From Arthrobacter sp. AFG7.2 (GTDB taxonomy: Bacteria; Actinomycetota; Actinomycetes; Actinomycetales; Micrococcaceae), in contig NZ_PJMB01000003.1 in NCBI RefSeq assembly GCF_002892835.1, forward strand, positions 248,001 through 312,000: DNA of 64,000 bases. Direction: 5' to 3'. The position numbers and the translations under genes were made by a program. This document shows positions 17,471-28,559 of this stretch, one piece after another. Within the stretch, counting starts at the first letter, position 1, and each line of letters opens with the position of its first letter. The notes beneath the pieces are model-generated. The model saw only the letters and a program-made list of their open reading frames with translations, did not search any database and was not told the DNA's origin.

Positions 17471-17989
17471 ATGTCCATCACTCCATCAACAGGAATCCGT
17501 TCAACCCGGGCAAGGATCGCCCTGGTTCCGCTTCTTTCACTGGGCCTGCTCGGGGGTTCAGCGGCTATTGCCGCTCCCGTCCAGGCTGACGACGGGAAAA
17601 ACGAACGGTACGGCTGTACCGTCACCCCGCTGAAGCCAGACAAACTTCACGGAAAGTGGGTCGACTTCAGCATCAAGGTCACGTGCGACGACAAGACGGA
17701 CAGCAAGAGGACTGTGCATATCCGCCAACTCCGCTACGAAGACGAGAAGGGCCCACGGCGCACAGACGACCTCCTCGGCCGTTCCCGCTTCATGGAGGAA
17801 TTCAAGAACAACGACAAGGACGACACCAGAATCATCGGCAGCGTTGACAAAGTGCGCAACCTGGACCGCAGGGGCACTGAAGAGGTCTACCACGTCGTGT
17901 CCTTCCGCGTGCAGAAGGGCAACGGAAACTGGTCCGACTGGACCAAGTGGGAGGAGAGCAAGGTCCTCGAACTTAAGAAAGACCACTGA
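17471..17989 (+). CDS. Secreted hypothetical protein (172 aa)
   Basis: A signal peptide (RARIALVPLLSLGLLGGSAA then IAAPVQADD) is followed by a charged beta-rich domain with two cysteines (RYGCTVTP and KVTCDDK) that may form a disulfide. AGGAG lies six bases before ATG. The gene is bounded by a 276-bp upstream gap without other signals and a strong terminator downstream. No family was recognised. Confidence 0.8.
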   Translation: MSITPSTGIRSTRARIALVPLLSLGLLGGSAAIAAPVQADDGKNERYGCTVTPLKPDKLHGKWVDFSIKVTCDDKTDSKRTVHIRQLRYEDEKGPRRTDDLLGRSRFMEEFKNNDKDDTRIIGSVDKVRNLDRRGTEEVYHVVSFRVQKGNGNWSDWTKWEESKVLELKKDH

Positions 17990-18016
17990 CAGCAGGACTT
18001 CCCTCAAGCAAAACAG

Positions 18017-18056
18017 CACAGAAGAGCCAGGGGTAACCGCCCCTGGCTCTTCTGTG
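18017..18056 (+). terminator. Strong hairpin after the secreted protein gene
   Basis: A 17-bp perfect stem (18017-18033 with 18040-18056) with a six-base loop lies 27 bp after the stop at 17989. Confidence 0.8.
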
Positions 18057-18233
18057 TGCAGGCACCGATAGGGCATCACGTGCTGCCCGACCCCCAAGCC
18101 GTGCCCCTTGACTCCTACCCCCACCCTTCCCTACACTTTTCATAAAGCAGAATCTAAATTCCACAAAGCGGAAACGGCTGAACCCGAAGAAGCAGGGAAG
18201 ATGGATCAAAGCCCCTCCTCGGAAGGACCTACG

Positions 18234-19034
18234 ATGACGTACACAGTGAACTGCTCCATCCTCCTCACGGAGCTGCCCCTGCTCGAGCGCCCCGCCGCAG
18301 CCAAGGCAGCAGGCTTTGACGCTGTCGAGTTCTGGTGGCCCTTCGAAAACTCCGTCCCCACCGACGCCCAGGTCACCGGATTCGAGAACGCGATCAACGA
18401 TGCCGGCGTCCAGCTCACAGGCCTGAACTTCAACGCCGGCAACATGCCTGGCGGCGACCGCGGTCTGGTCTCCTGGAAGGGACGCTGCTCCGAGTTCAAG
18501 GACAACATCGACGTTGTCGCCGGCATCGGTGAGCGCCTTGGCTGCAAGGCCTTCAACGCCCTCTACGGCAACCGGCAGGACGAATTCACCCCCGAAGAGC
18601 AGGACGAGCTGGCGGTTAAGAACCTCGCCGCAGCTGCAGAGGGCGTCGCCCGCATCGGCGGCACCGTCCTCCTCGAACCGGTCAGCGGCGCCCCCAAATA
18701 CCCCCTCCTCACTGCCGACGACGCCTTCAAAGTCATCGCCCGCGTCAAGGCAGAATCCGGCGCTACCAACGTCAAGCTCCTCGCCGACTTCTACCACCTC
18801 GCAGTCAACGGCGACGACGTCGAAGCCGTCATCGAAAACCACGCCAAGGACTTCGGCCACATCCAGATTGCCGACAACCCCGGCCGCGGCGCCCCGGGCA
18901 CGGGCACCCTCCCCCTGGGCGAGTGGATCGCCCGCAGCCGCGAACTCGGCTACGAGGGCTACATCGGCCTCGAATACAAGGAACCGCAGGAAACCGCCTT
19001 CAGCTGGGCCATCCGCGATCACGCTTCCCGCTAA
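18234..19034 (+). CDS. hyi: Hydroxypyruvate isomerase family TIM-barrel protein
   Basis: 266 residues of the xylose-isomerase-like TIM barrel family. Typical features are VNCSILLTELPLLERPAAAK at the start, GFDAVEFWWPF, the metal-site residues in VLLEPVSG and LLADFYHLAV, and the C-terminal YEGYIGLEYKP-like strand. Hyi interconverts hydroxypyruvate and tartronate semialdehyde. ATG at 18234 is used because GGAAGGACC precedes it. An ATG at 18201 lacks support. It is the first gene of the glyoxylate block and lies 37 bp before glxR. Confidence 0.92.
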   Translation: MTYTVNCSILLTELPLLERPAAAKAAGFDAVEFWWPFENSVPTDAQVTGFENAINDAGVQLTGLNFNAGNMPGGDRGLVSWKGRCSEFKDNIDVVAGIGERLGCKAFNALYGNRQDEFTPEEQDELAVKNLAAAAEGVARIGGTVLLEPVSGAPKYPLLTADDAFKVIARVKAESGATNVKLLADFYHLAVNGDDVEAVIENHAKDFGHIQIADNPGRGAPGTGTLPLGEWIARSRELGYEGYIGLEYKEPQETAFSWAIRDHASR

Positions 19035-19071
19035 GCAATAACCACAACAGACTTCAGGAAAGAGAACCACC

Positions 19072-19950
19072 ATGAGCAACATTGCAGTTATCGGACTCGG
19101 AATCATGGGCCTGCCCATGGCCATCAACCTGGTCAAGGCCGGCCACACCGTCACCGGCTTCAACCGCAGCCAGGACAAAATCGACAAGCTCGTCTCCGAA
19201 GGCGGCAAGGGTGCCACCAGCATCGCGGACGCCGTCAAGGATGCCGACGTGGTCATCACCATGGTGCCGGACTCCCCCGATGTTGAGGGCGTTGTCAGCG
19301 GCAAGGACGGCATCTTCGCCAACGCGAAGAAGGGCACCTTGTGGATCGACGCCTCCAGCATCCGCCCCGACGTCGCAAAGCGCCTTTCCGACGAAGCCCG
19401 CGAAGCCGGCATCCGCCCCCTGGACGCGCCGGTGTCCGGCGGCGAACAGGGCGCCATCGACGCCGTCCTCTCCATCATGGTGGGCGGCGACAAGGAAGAC
19501 TTTGACGCCGCCTCCGACGTCCTCAACGCCGTCGGCAAAACCATCGTCCACGTCGGCCCCTCAGGCTCCGGCCAGACCGTCAAGGCAGCCAACCAGCTGA
19601 TCGTCGCCGTCAACATCGAGGTCCTCGGCGAAGCCATCGCCTTCCTCGAGGCCTACGGCGTGGACACCGACGCCGCACTGAAGGTCCTCGGCGGCGGCCT
19701 GGCCGGCTCCAAGGTCCTGGACCAGAAGGGCCAGAAGATGCTGGACCGGAACTTCGACCCCGGTTTCCGGCTCGCCCTCCACCACAAGGACCTGGGCATC
19801 GTCACCTCCGCCGCCCGCGAAGCCAACGTCACCGTCCCCCTCGGCGCCGTCGTCGCACAGCTTGTCGCCGCCACCGTCAACCAGGGCGACGGCGCACTGG
19901 ACCACTCCGGACTCTTCAAGCAGGTCCTCCGGCTCAGCGGCCGAGAGTAA
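19072..19950 (+). CDS. glxR: 2-hydroxy-3-oxopropionate (tartronate semialdehyde) reductase
   Basis: 292 residues of the beta-hydroxyacid dehydrogenase family. NAD(P) is bound at GLGIMGLPMAINL, the substrate loop is LDAPVSGGEQGA, the catalytic lysine lies in GQTVKAANQLIVA, and the C-terminal KDLGIVTSAARE helix is typical. It reduces the tartronate semialdehyde made by Gcl to glycerate. It sits between hyi and gcl. Confidence 0.96.
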   Translation: MSNIAVIGLGIMGLPMAINLVKAGHTVTGFNRSQDKIDKLVSEGGKGATSIADAVKDADVVITMVPDSPDVEGVVSGKDGIFANAKKGTLWIDASSIRPDVAKRLSDEAREAGIRPLDAPVSGGEQGAIDAVLSIMVGGDKEDFDAASDVLNAVGKTIVHVGPSGSGQTVKAANQLIVAVNIEVLGEAIAFLEAYGVDTDAALKVLGGGLAGSKVLDQKGQKMLDRNFDPGFRLALHHKDLGIVTSAAREANVTVPLGAVVAQLVAATVNQGDGALDHSGLFKQVLRLSGRE

Positions 19951-19971
19951 CAGCCGGCAGCAGCTAAACCA

Positions 19972-20069
19972 GCCCCTCCATAACGGGGCACTTCGACACA
20001 GACACGCCGGCCGCCGTCGTGAATTACGACGGCGGCCACCCCCAAAGTGCCCCACGACGGTTCGTGGGG
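19972..20069 (+). promoter_or_regulatory. Leader with mutually exclusive stem-loops between glxR and gcl
   Basis: Four segments can pair in two ways. GCCCC (19972-19976) pairs with GGGGC (19985-19989), and CCCCACGA (20050-20057) with TCGTGGGG (20062-20069). Alternatively GGGGCACTT (19985-19993) pairs with AAGTGCCCC (20045-20053), enclosing a 12-bp stem (20009-20020 with 20026-20037). This could be an attenuator or a differential stability element for gcl. No T tract is present. Confidence 0.4.
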
Positions 20070-20120
20070 GTACTTCAGCACACCCAAGAACAGACTTTCA
20101 CAGCCTTCAAGGAGCACACC

Positions 20121-21899
<1,779 letters not shown>

Positions 21900-21901
21900 C
21901 C

Positions 21902-23101
21902 ATGCGCATCGTCATTGCCCCGGACAAGTTCAAAGGATCCCTGTCCGCCCCCGAAGTCTGCCAGCACCTGGAAAAGGGTCTGCAGCGGGGGGCGGGCGGC
22001 AACCTTGACGTGGTCCGGATTCCAGTAGCCGACGGCGGTGAGGGCACCCTCGATGCCGCCGTCGGCTCGGGCTTCACCCGCCGCAGCGCCGTGGTTGCCG
22101 GACCAACAGGCGAACCGGTGACCGCCGAGTTTGCCGTCCGGGGCAATGAGGCCGTCATCGAAATGGCGGCTGCTTCCGGTTTGGCCCTGCTCCCCACGGG
22201 AGCGCAGGTCAACGGACGTCCGGGCCCGACGGCGGCCGCCACCGCCACCAGCCTGGGCACCGGCCAGCTCATTACTGCCGCCCTCGACGCCAGCTGCAAC
22301 CGGATCATCCTGGGTGTGGGCGGCAGCGCCAACACCGACGGCGGCGCCGGAGTCCTGCAGGGCCTCGGCGCGAGATTCCTCGACAGTGAGGGCAAGGAAC
22401 TTCCGCCGGGCGGCGCCGCTTTGGCCCGCCTGGACCGGATCGACTTCAGCGGATTCGAACCCCGGCTGAAGGACACACGCTTTGTGCTGGCATCCGACGT
22501 CGACAACCCCCTGCTGGGCGCCCAGGGCACCGCAACGGTTTTCGGCCCGCAAAAGGGTGCCGCACAACAGGACGTCGACATGCTCGACGCCGCCCTGGCC
22601 AGGTTTGTCGAAGTCCTGGCCAGGGAAATCGGTCACCGCGCCATCAAGGCAGCGGAAGCACCGGGCGCCGGAGCGGCAGGAGGCGTTGGCTATGCCGCCA
22701 TCGCTGTCCTGGCCGCAACCCGGCGCCCGGGCATCGACGTCGTCCTCGAATTCACCGGACTGGCCGAACGCCTGACCGGTGCCGACCTGATGATCACCGG
22801 CGAAGGCAGCCTGGACGAGCAGAGCCTGCTCGGAAAGACGCCGATGGGCGTCGCGAGGGCAGCCGCCGCACAGGGTGTTCCCGTGATCGCCGTCTGCGGC
22901 CGGAGCACCCTGGCGCAGGGCCAGGCAACTGCTGCCGGATTCGAGGATGTTTACGCTTTGACCGAGCTTGAAAGCAATGTAGACAGGTGCATAGCAGAGG
23001 CAGCGCAGCTTCTGGAGCAGCTGGGCACACAAATCAGCGGAAGGCTGGCGGCGAACACGCTGTCCCGTTCCGCCACCACCAAGGAGGACCTCCGTGTCTG
23101 A
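21902..23101 (+). CDS. glxK: Glycerate kinase
   Basis: 399 residues of the GarK/GlxK family. It begins [16 protein letters not shown] with the [10 protein letters not shown] motif near residue 45, and has [19 protein letters not shown] and the C-terminal [16 protein letters not shown]. It phosphorylates glycerate to 2-phosphoglycerate, the last step that sends glyoxylate carbon into glycolysis. The start lies two bases after the gcl stop, and the end overlaps the start of allB by eight bases, so translation is coupled. Frames extending further upstream are antisense or shifted gcl sequence. Confidence 0.95.
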   Translation: MRIVIAPDKFKGSLSAPEVCQHLEKGLQRGAGGNLDVVRIPVADGGEGTLDAAVGSGFTRRSAVVAGPTGEPVTAEFAVRGNEAVIEMAAASGLALLPTGAQVNGRPGPTAAATATSLGTGQLITAALDASCNRIILGVGGSANTDGGAGVLQGLGARFLDSEGKELPPGGAALARLDRIDFSGFEPRLKDTRFVLASDVDNPLLGAQGTATVFGPQKGAAQQDVDMLDAALARFVEVLAREIGHRAIKAAEAPGAGAAGGVGYAAIAVLAATRRPGIDVVLEFTGLAERLTGADLMITGEGSLDEQSLLGKTPMGVARAAAAQGVPVIAVCGRSTLAQGQATAAGFEDVYALTELESNVDRCIAEAAQLLEQLGTQISGRLAANTLSRSATTKEDLRV

Positions 23102-24437
23102 AGAACGTTTTGACCTGGTCATCCGCGGCCAGCGCATCCTCACCACCGCAGGCCTGGCACCGCGCGAGGTGGGCGTCCGCGGCGGAAAAATCGTGGCACT
23201 CGAGCCGCTGGGCAACAACCTGGCGGGCGCCGAGGTCATTGAACTGGCTGACGACGAAACCCTGATCCCCGGCCTGGTGGACACCCACGTCCACGTCAAC
23301 GAGCCCGGCCGCACCGAGTGGGAGGGCTTCGCCTCCGCCACCCGTGCAGCCGCTGCCGGCGGGGTGACCACCATCATCGACATGCCGCTGAACTCCGTCC
23401 CGCCCACCACCACGGTGGAAAACCTCAAGCTGAAGCGCGAGGTGGCCGAGGACCAGGCGTTCGTTGACGTCGGATTCTGGGGCGGCGCAATCCCCGGCAA
23501 CAAGGGTGACCTGCGGGCCCTGCACGACGAAGGCGTCTTCGGTTTCAAGTGTTTCCTGCTGCACTCCGGCGTGGACGAGTTCCCGCACCTGGACGCGGAC
23601 GAGATGGAGGAGGACATGGCCGAGCTGAAGTCCTTCGACTCCCTCATGATCGTCCACGCTGAAGACTCCCATGCCATCGACCGCGCCCCGCATCCCGGCG
23701 GCGACCACTACCAGACCTTCCTGGCCTCCCGCCCCCGCGGCGCGGAGAACAAGGCCATCGCGGAGGTCATCGAACGGGCCCGCTGGACCGGTGCCCGTGC
23801 GCACATCCTGCACCTCTCGTCGTCGGACGCGCTGCCCATGATTGCCAGTGCAAAGCGCGACGGCGTGAAGCTCACCGTGGAGACGTGCCCGCACTACCTG
23901 ACGTTGATGGCCGAGGAAATCCCCGACGGCGCCACCGCCTACAAGTGCTGCCCGCCCATCCGCGAAGCCTCCAACCGCGAGCTGCTGTGGCAGGGCCTGC
24001 AGGACGGCACCATCGACTGCATCGTCTCGGACCACTCCCCCTCCACCCTGGACCTGAAGGACCTGGAAAACGGGGACTTCGCCGTGGCCTGGGGCGGCGT
24101 CTCGTCCCTGCAACTGGGCCTTTCATTGATCTGGACCGAGGCCCGGCACCGCGGGATTCCCCTGGAGCAGGTGGTGTCCTGGATGGGCGAGAAGCCGGCA
24201 GCGCTGGCACGGCTCTCCACGAAGGGACAGCTGGCGCTGGGCTACGACGCCGACTTCGCCGTCTTCGCGCCGGATGACGCCTTTGTGGTGGACGTGTCCA
24301 AGCTCAAGCACAAGAACCCCATTACCCCGTACGACGGCAAAGCCCTCTCCGGTGTGGTCCGCAAGACATTCCTGCGCGGCGCGGTCGTGGACGGCCAGAC
24401 GCCCACGGGCAAGCTGATCCGCCGCGGCGGGGTCTAA
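23094..24437 (+). CDS. allB: Allantoinase
   Basis: 447 residues of the dihydroorotase-like amidohydrolase family. Metal ligands are in [16 protein letters not shown], the bridging carboxylated lysine in [10 protein letters not shown], then [14 protein letters not shown], and the catalytic aspartate in SDHSPSTLD. It opens the allantoin ring to allantoate. The GTG start at 23094 follows AAGGAGG and overlaps glxK. Glyoxylate released later in this pathway is used by Gcl, GlxR and GlxK encoded just upstream. Allantoicase or allantoate amidohydrolase is not in this window. Confidence 0.93.
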   Translation: MSEERFDLVIRGQRILTTAGLAPREVGVRGGKIVALEPLGNNLAGAEVIELADDETLIPGLVDTHVHVNEPGRTEWEGFASATRAAAAGGVTTIIDMPLNSVPPTTTVENLKLKREVAEDQAFVDVGFWGGAIPGNKGDLRALHDEGVFGFKCFLLHSGVDEFPHLDADEMEEDMAELKSFDSLMIVHAEDSHAIDRAPHPGGDHYQTFLASRPRGAENKAIAEVIERARWTGARAHILHLSSSDALPMIASAKRDGVKLTVETCPHYLTLMAEEIPDGATAYKCCPPIREASNRELLWQGLQDGTIDCIVSDHSPSTLDLKDLENGDFAVAWGGVSSLQLGLSLIWTEARHRGIPLEQVVSWMGEKPAALARLSTKGQLALGYDADFAVFAPDDAFVVDVSKLKHKNPITPYDGKALSGVVRKTFLRGAVVDGQTPTGKLIRRGGV

Positions 24438-24446
24438 GGACGCGCC

Positions 24447-25133
24447 ATGGCAGTGGAAGCCCACCATCCGAGGACGGGGGCGCGTCCCGGAATGAACCCC
24501 CGGCCAGCAGTCACCGGCGCGGCTGCCCGCGGCCTCGCAGTGTGGGTCGTGCCGGAAGAAGGCACCAGCCCGGAACTCCTCGCCCGTGCCGCCCGACTGG
24601 TCCTGGCCAAGGCCCTCGAAACTGCTCCGGAGGCGGAAGTCCATTGGCCTGCCGCCGGAGCTCCCACGTCCGGGGTCTCCGCCGATGCGGGGGGAGGCAC
24701 AGCAGACGACTCCTCTCAGCCTCCCTCCGCGGCGGAGAACCCCGGCGGTCCACACCAGGAACACAGCGGGGACGACGACGGCACCCGCCTGCCGCCGTCG
24801 GCCGGGCCCGTCAGCCGGATGGCGGTGGACCTCGCAGCCGACACCGTGTTGCTGGACGGACAGCCCGTGCCACTGACCGGCGTCGAATTCAAGGTGCTCC
24901 GCTACCTGGTGACCCACCTGTCCCGGACCGTGGGCAGGGAGGAACTGCAGGGGTTCCTGGACTCGTTTGAAACCCCGGGCGCCTCGGCTCGCTCCATCGA
25001 TGTGTACGTGGGCAGGATCCGGCGGAAACTCGGAAACGCCCGGCATGCCGTGGCCACTGTCCGGGGCGGCGGGTACCGGTTTGTGCCCGGTTCCTGCGCC
25101 ACAGTCCGAGGGCCTGCGGAATACTGCATATGA
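24447..25133 (+). CDS. Winged-helix (OmpR/PhoB C-terminal type) DNA-binding protein
   Basis: 228 residues. The C-terminal 95 residues form an OmpR-type winged helix (VDLAADTVLLDGQPVPLTG, FKVLRYLVTHLSRTVGREEL, SIDVYVGRIRRKLG, VRGGGYRFVP). The N-terminal half lacks the aspartate-bearing receiver domain and is instead short (WVVPEEGTSPELLARAARLV) with a disordered, Gly/Ser/Glu-rich linker. It starts nine bases after allB, so it is cotranscribed and may regulate the ureide/glyoxylate genes without phosphorylation. Similar stand-alone winged-helix proteins occur in actinobacteria, but no target is known. Confidence 0.85.
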   Translation: MAVEAHHPRTGARPGMNPRPAVTGAAARGLAVWVVPEEGTSPELLARAARLVLAKALETAPEAEVHWPAAGAPTSGVSADAGGGTADDSSQPPSAAENPGGPHQEHSGDDDGTRLPPSAGPVSRMAVDLAADTVLLDGQPVPLTGVEFKVLRYLVTHLSRTVGREELQGFLDSFETPGASARSIDVYVGRIRRKLGNARHAVATVRGGGYRFVPGSCATVRGPAEYCI

Positions 25134-25214
25134 CGCCGGAGTTGTATGACTGAGCGGGAAGCCGCTTCACTTGATGTTTTGCCAGTAACTGACAAAGACT
25201 TCCAAAGGAATGCC

Positions 25215-25694
25215 ATGAGCCAGACCCTGACCACCAAGCTTCAGCCCGGAACCCAGGCCCCTGATTTCACCCTTCAGGATGCCCAGGGCCGCGAGACTGC
25301 CTTGGCCGACTACCGTGGCAAAAACGTCATCGTGTACTTCTACCCCAAAGCCGCCACCCCCGGCTGCACCACCGAGGCCTGCGACTTCCGCGACAACCTG
25401 GCCTCCCTGCAGGGCAAGGGCTACGAGGTCATCGGCATCTCCCCCGACGCCCCGGAGGCCCTGGCCGGTTTCACCGGCGACTTCTCCCTGACCTTCCCGC
25501 TGCTCTCCGACCCCGACCACGCAGTTGCCCTGACCTACGGCGCCTGGGGCGAGAAGCTGGTCAATGGCGAGATCACCGAGGGCATCGTCCGCTCCACGGT
25601 GGTAGTGGATCCCGACGGCAACGTCACCCTGGCCCAGTACCAGGTCAAGGCCGACGGCCACGTCGCCGCCCTGAAGGAAGCCCTGGGACTCTAG
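25215..25694 (+). CDS. bcp: Thioredoxin-dependent thiol peroxidase (BCP-type peroxiredoxin)
   Basis: 159 residues. The peroxidatic cysteine is C51 in YPKAATPGCTTEACDFRD with the second cysteine five residues later at C56, the pattern of atypical 2-Cys bacterioferritin-comigratory proteins. It reduces peroxides with thioredoxin in the cytoplasm. ATG at 25215 follows AAAGGAA. Earlier in-frame starts at 25146 lack a ribosome site. A strong terminator follows. Confidence 0.95.
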   Translation: MSQTLTTKLQPGTQAPDFTLQDAQGRETALADYRGKNVIVYFYPKAATPGCTTEACDFRDNLASLQGKGYEVIGISPDAPEALAGFTGDFSLTFPLLSDPDHAVALTYGAWGEKLVNGEITEGIVRSTVVVDPDGNVTLAQYQVKADGHVAALKEALGL

Positions 25695-25757
25695 AGCTCC
25701 CTCACCTGCCGCCGGTTTCCCCTGGCCCCTCCCGCAGATCCTGCGGCTTTTCGCCCT

Positions 25758-25799
25758 ACGCTCCCGCAGTACTGGATCCCTTCAGTACTGCGGGAGCGT
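25758..25799. terminator. Bidirectional terminator between bcp and MFS exporter
   Basis: A 17-bp perfect stem (25758-25774 with 25783-25799) and an eight-base loop lie between convergent genes. Confidence 0.8.
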
Positions 25800-25805
25800 T
25801 CGGCG

Positions 25806-27317
25806 TTAAGGGTCGTCGGCCGCGGCCTTCGCCTCTTTCGCCGCTTTCGCCTCTTTTGCCGCCTCCGCATACTCTTCGGAAACCCGCCGGTAGACAGGGG
25901 TGAGGAAGGCGAGCAGGGCGGCCGCGATCATGATGATGCCTGCCACCAGGAACACCAGGGCGATGCCGCGGGAGGTGCCCTCGCCCAGCAGCGGCGCCAG
26001 CCGGGCTGCGCCATCAGCGGACCGGGCATAGGGAATGATCCAGAACTGGGCGATCGGTGCGATAAGGAAGGCAGTGACCGGCGCTGCCGCGGACTCGAAG
26101 GCCATGGCGAAGCCGAACACCCGGCCCTGCCGCTGCAGGGGCACTACCTGCTGGATGACGGTTTGCTCCGCCGCTTCAACGAAGGGGATCAGGACCAGGT
26201 ACAGCCAGATACCGGCGATGTACAGCCATGCCCACTCCCGGATGGTGAACACGGCACCGAGGAATCCCATTACAACCACCGCAATGAGCATGGTGCGCAG
26301 CGGGTTGGATCCGAGTCCGAACTTGCCGATGAGCGCGCCGCCCACAATGAACCCCGTGGACCCGACAGCAAAGAAGATCCCCCAGAGCTCCACGGGAAAC
26401 ATTTCCAGGCCGTAGGGATCCATCAACGCCATGTACACGCCGCCGATGAAGTTGTTGAAGGTGGAAAACAGGATCAGCGCGAAGAGGCCGGAAATGGCCA
26501 GTACAGCGGCGAGCGAGCCGCGGAAGTCGAAGCTGCCATGCGCATCCGTGGCTGCCGCACGGACTTCCTCCGGCATGCGCAGGGTGAGAAGGTGCACGAA
26601 GGCCAGCGCCGTCAGCGCCAGGGCAACAGCGATGGTCCACCCCATGCCGAGCAACCCGACCGAGAGCCCGGAGAGCACGGACGTGACAATGAACATCAGT
26701 CCCTGCACCATGCCCACCAGCCCGTTGGCATTGGCGCGCCGGTCCGGCTCAATCAGGATGGTCACCGTGGTGGAGAGGGCAATGTTGCGGAGGTTCTCCA
26801 CCACCGCACCGATCAGGATCACCAGGGTAAAGACCCAGAACCACGGCCCGGTCAGGTCCAGCAGCCAGGACGTGGGCGTCAGCAGGAACATGGCCCCTGA
26901 CAGCACGAACATCACCAGGGTGAAGGCGGCGGCGAAGCGCATCACGGCCAGCTTGCGGTAGCGGTCCACGAAGGTGCCGAAGCTAATGCTGGAGAGGGCG
27001 ATCAGCAGCATGTAGGCGCCGCCCACCACTCCTGTGGCGATCACGTTGCGCGTCTCCAGGTACACCCAGAACGTCAGCGCAAACCAGAGATAGCTGGTGG
27101 TGATGTTCGCGGCCGCGGTGTTCACCAGGATGCCGGCAAAAGTGCGGGACCGCTCCGCCGGAGTCCGCAATGACGTGTCCACAGCCTCCGGATCGGTGAG
27201 GACGGGAGCCTCAGCATCCGCATGCGACGCGGACGCAACAGCAGCATCCCCGCTAAGTCTTTTACCGCCGTCGGAAGCCGCCGCGGCGCGCGGCGGGACC
27301 GGTTCCTGGTCGGTCAT
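25806..27317 (-). CDS. MFS transporter, drug-efflux-like
   Basis: 503 residues with twelve membrane helices between about 60 and 470, a hydrophilic disordered N-terminal tail of about 55 residues and a lysine/alanine-rich tail (EAAKEAKAAKEAKAA). The pattern GGAYMLLIALSSISFGTFVDRYRK in the second and third helices and QQVVPLQRQGRVFGFAMAFE in the second half resemble the macrolide-efflux (MefA-like) MFS group. Substrate is unknown. No adjacent regulator is visible. Confidence 0.88.
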   Translation of the reverse strand: MTDQEPVPPRAAAASDGGKRLSGDAAVASASHADAEAPVLTDPEAVDTSLRTPAERSRTFAGILVNTAAANITTSYLWFALTFWVYLETRNVIATGVVGGAYMLLIALSSISFGTFVDRYRKLAVMRFAAAFTLVMFVLSGAMFLLTPTSWLLDLTGPWFWVFTLVILIGAVVENLRNIALSTTVTILIEPDRRANANGLVGMVQGLMFIVTSVLSGLSVGLLGMGWTIAVALALTALAFVHLLTLRMPEEVRAAATDAHGSFDFRGSLAAVLAISGLFALILFSTFNNFIGGVYMALMDPYGLEMFPVELWGIFFAVGSTGFIVGGALIGKFGLGSNPLRTMLIAVVVMGFLGAVFTIREWAWLYIAGIWLYLVLIPFVEAAEQTVIQQVVPLQRQGRVFGFAMAFESAAAPVTAFLIAPIAQFWIIPYARSADGAARLAPLLGEGTSRGIALVFLVAGIIMIAAALLAFLTPVYRRVSEEYAEAAKEAKAAKEAKAAADDP

Positions 27318-27376
27318 GCGTCCCAGTGTAGTGAGAACCGGCAGGCATGGACATGGTCAAAATATGCGGATTTGTG

Positions 27377-27592
27377 TCAGCGCTTGTCGCGGTCCTGGAA
27401 CTCCTCGTCCAGTTCATAGTGGCGGAATTCTGTTTCAGGGTTCACTTCGCCGTCGACCACCACTTCGTGGTCGAGCTGGCGTTGAACCTGGCTGTCCAAG
27501 ACCTGAAGTTCGTGGTCCGTTACCTTGTCCAGCTCCTCCGGGAACTGGTCTTCCGGAGTGAGGTGCAGCTTATCGTTCATTGAGCCCGCCAT
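27377..27592 (-). CDS. Hypothetical acidic protein (71 aa)
   Basis: A small acidic protein rich in Asp, Glu and Gln (PEDQFPEELDKVTDHELQVL), likely helical, without membrane segments or cysteines. Starts at ATG 27592 (GGAAG three bases upstream) or ATG 27580 (GGCGGG upstream) cannot be separated. Coding is supported by regular third-position GC and by its independent position between the exporter and GNAT genes. Function is unknown. Confidence 0.6.
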   Translation of the reverse strand: MAGSMNDKLHLTPEDQFPEELDKVTDHELQVLDSQVQRQLDHEVVVDGEVNPETEFRHYELDEEFQDRDKR

Positions 27593-27677
27593 GTCTTCCG
27601 CTGTTGCTTGGTTGGATCAGTGTAGCGGGGCTCCTGCCATCGTTGCAGGCTGCAAAGGCCGGTGACAGGATGGCCCC

Positions 27678-28250
27678 ATGGCGATCGAGGTCAGGCCTGC
27701 AACTGCATTCGAGGATGTCGCGACCATGCTCGGGCCCAAGCGGCCGGATGCCAACGTCTGCTGGTGCCTGAGCTACCGGATTCCGTCAAAGCAGAATCAG
27801 GCGCTGCGTGGGACCGAGCGCGGGGAGCTGGTCAGGCAGTTGGTGGCACAGGATCCGCCGCCGGGGGTTTTGGCGTACGACGGCGGCGAGGTAGTTGGGT
27901 GGGCAGCGGTCCACCCCCGCGCTGACACGAGTTTCGCCGGCAACCGGAAAATTCCGCACGTGGATGACGTAGACGTCTGGTCCGTGTGGTGCATCAGGGT
28001 ACGGCCGGGACACCGCGGCAAAGGCATCTCCCACCAGCTGCTGGCCGGCGCGGTGGACCTGGCCAGGGCCCATGGAGCACCCGCTGTGGAGGGGTACCCG
28101 GTGGACAACGCCGGCAGGAAAGTGGACCTGACAATGGCGTACGTTGGAACGCGCAAACTTTTTGAGGATGCGGGTTTCACCTGGGCTGCGGACACCGGTT
28201 CAGTGCTCAACGGCTTCCCGCGGGTGCTGATGCGGCGGCACCTCGGCTAA
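27678..28250 (+). CDS. GNAT-family N-acetyltransferase
   Basis: 190 residues. The acetyl-CoA binding motif A is VRPGHRGKGISHQLLAGAV at about residues 114-132, preceded by strand WSVWCIRV. The N-terminus (MAIEVRPATAFEDVATML) is the usual first strand and helix. It transfers acetyl groups to an unknown amine. CAGGAT plus six bases before the ATG and no ribosome site hint at a leaderless start. Confidence 0.88.
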   Translation: MAIEVRPATAFEDVATMLGPKRPDANVCWCLSYRIPSKQNQALRGTERGELVRQLVAQDPPPGVLAYDGGEVVGWAAVHPRADTSFAGNRKIPHVDDVDVWSVWCIRVRPGHRGKGISHQLLAGAVDLARAHGAPAVEGYPVDNAGRKVDLTMAYVGTRKLFEDAGFTWAADTGSVLNGFPRVLMRRHLG

Positions 28251-28559
28251 ACATTCCGGGTCATGGCCGAGTGACCCAATGAACGTCAAGCACAGGGTTG
28301 TGGCGACGCACCTTTCTTGCCGTTCGCACTCCCCCTGCGCAGTTACACCAACTTGTCAAATCCGGTCGAGGAGTTGACTCATCAGTATGCTTACTATTAG
28401 GTTCGCAGTAACGGTGATGCCAATCACGCAATGCCGTTGGGGATGTTTGTAACACGTCCTCTAAACCAGCAAATCAAGAGTTCCGCCGGCAGTTCCGCAT
28501 GGGGGCTGGGACGCCGGGGGTTCAAGCGCCGTACACCGGCACTGAAAGGAACATCAGAG
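28251..28559. other. Intergenic region with upstream signals only
   Basis: This 309-bp stretch holds no credible gene. It contains the motif at 28379-28394, TTGACT at 28374-28379, and the AAAGGA ribosome site of the next gene near 28545-28550. Confidence 0.6.
28379..28394 (-). promoter_or_regulatory. Second copy of the GTAAGCATRCTGATGA motif
   Basis: The reverse strand reads GTAAGCATACTGATGA, identical in 15 of 16 bases to the motif at 3579-3594. It lies 166 bp upstream of the secreted protein gene at 28560. On the forward strand it includes TATGCT, a possible -10. Confidence 0.4.
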
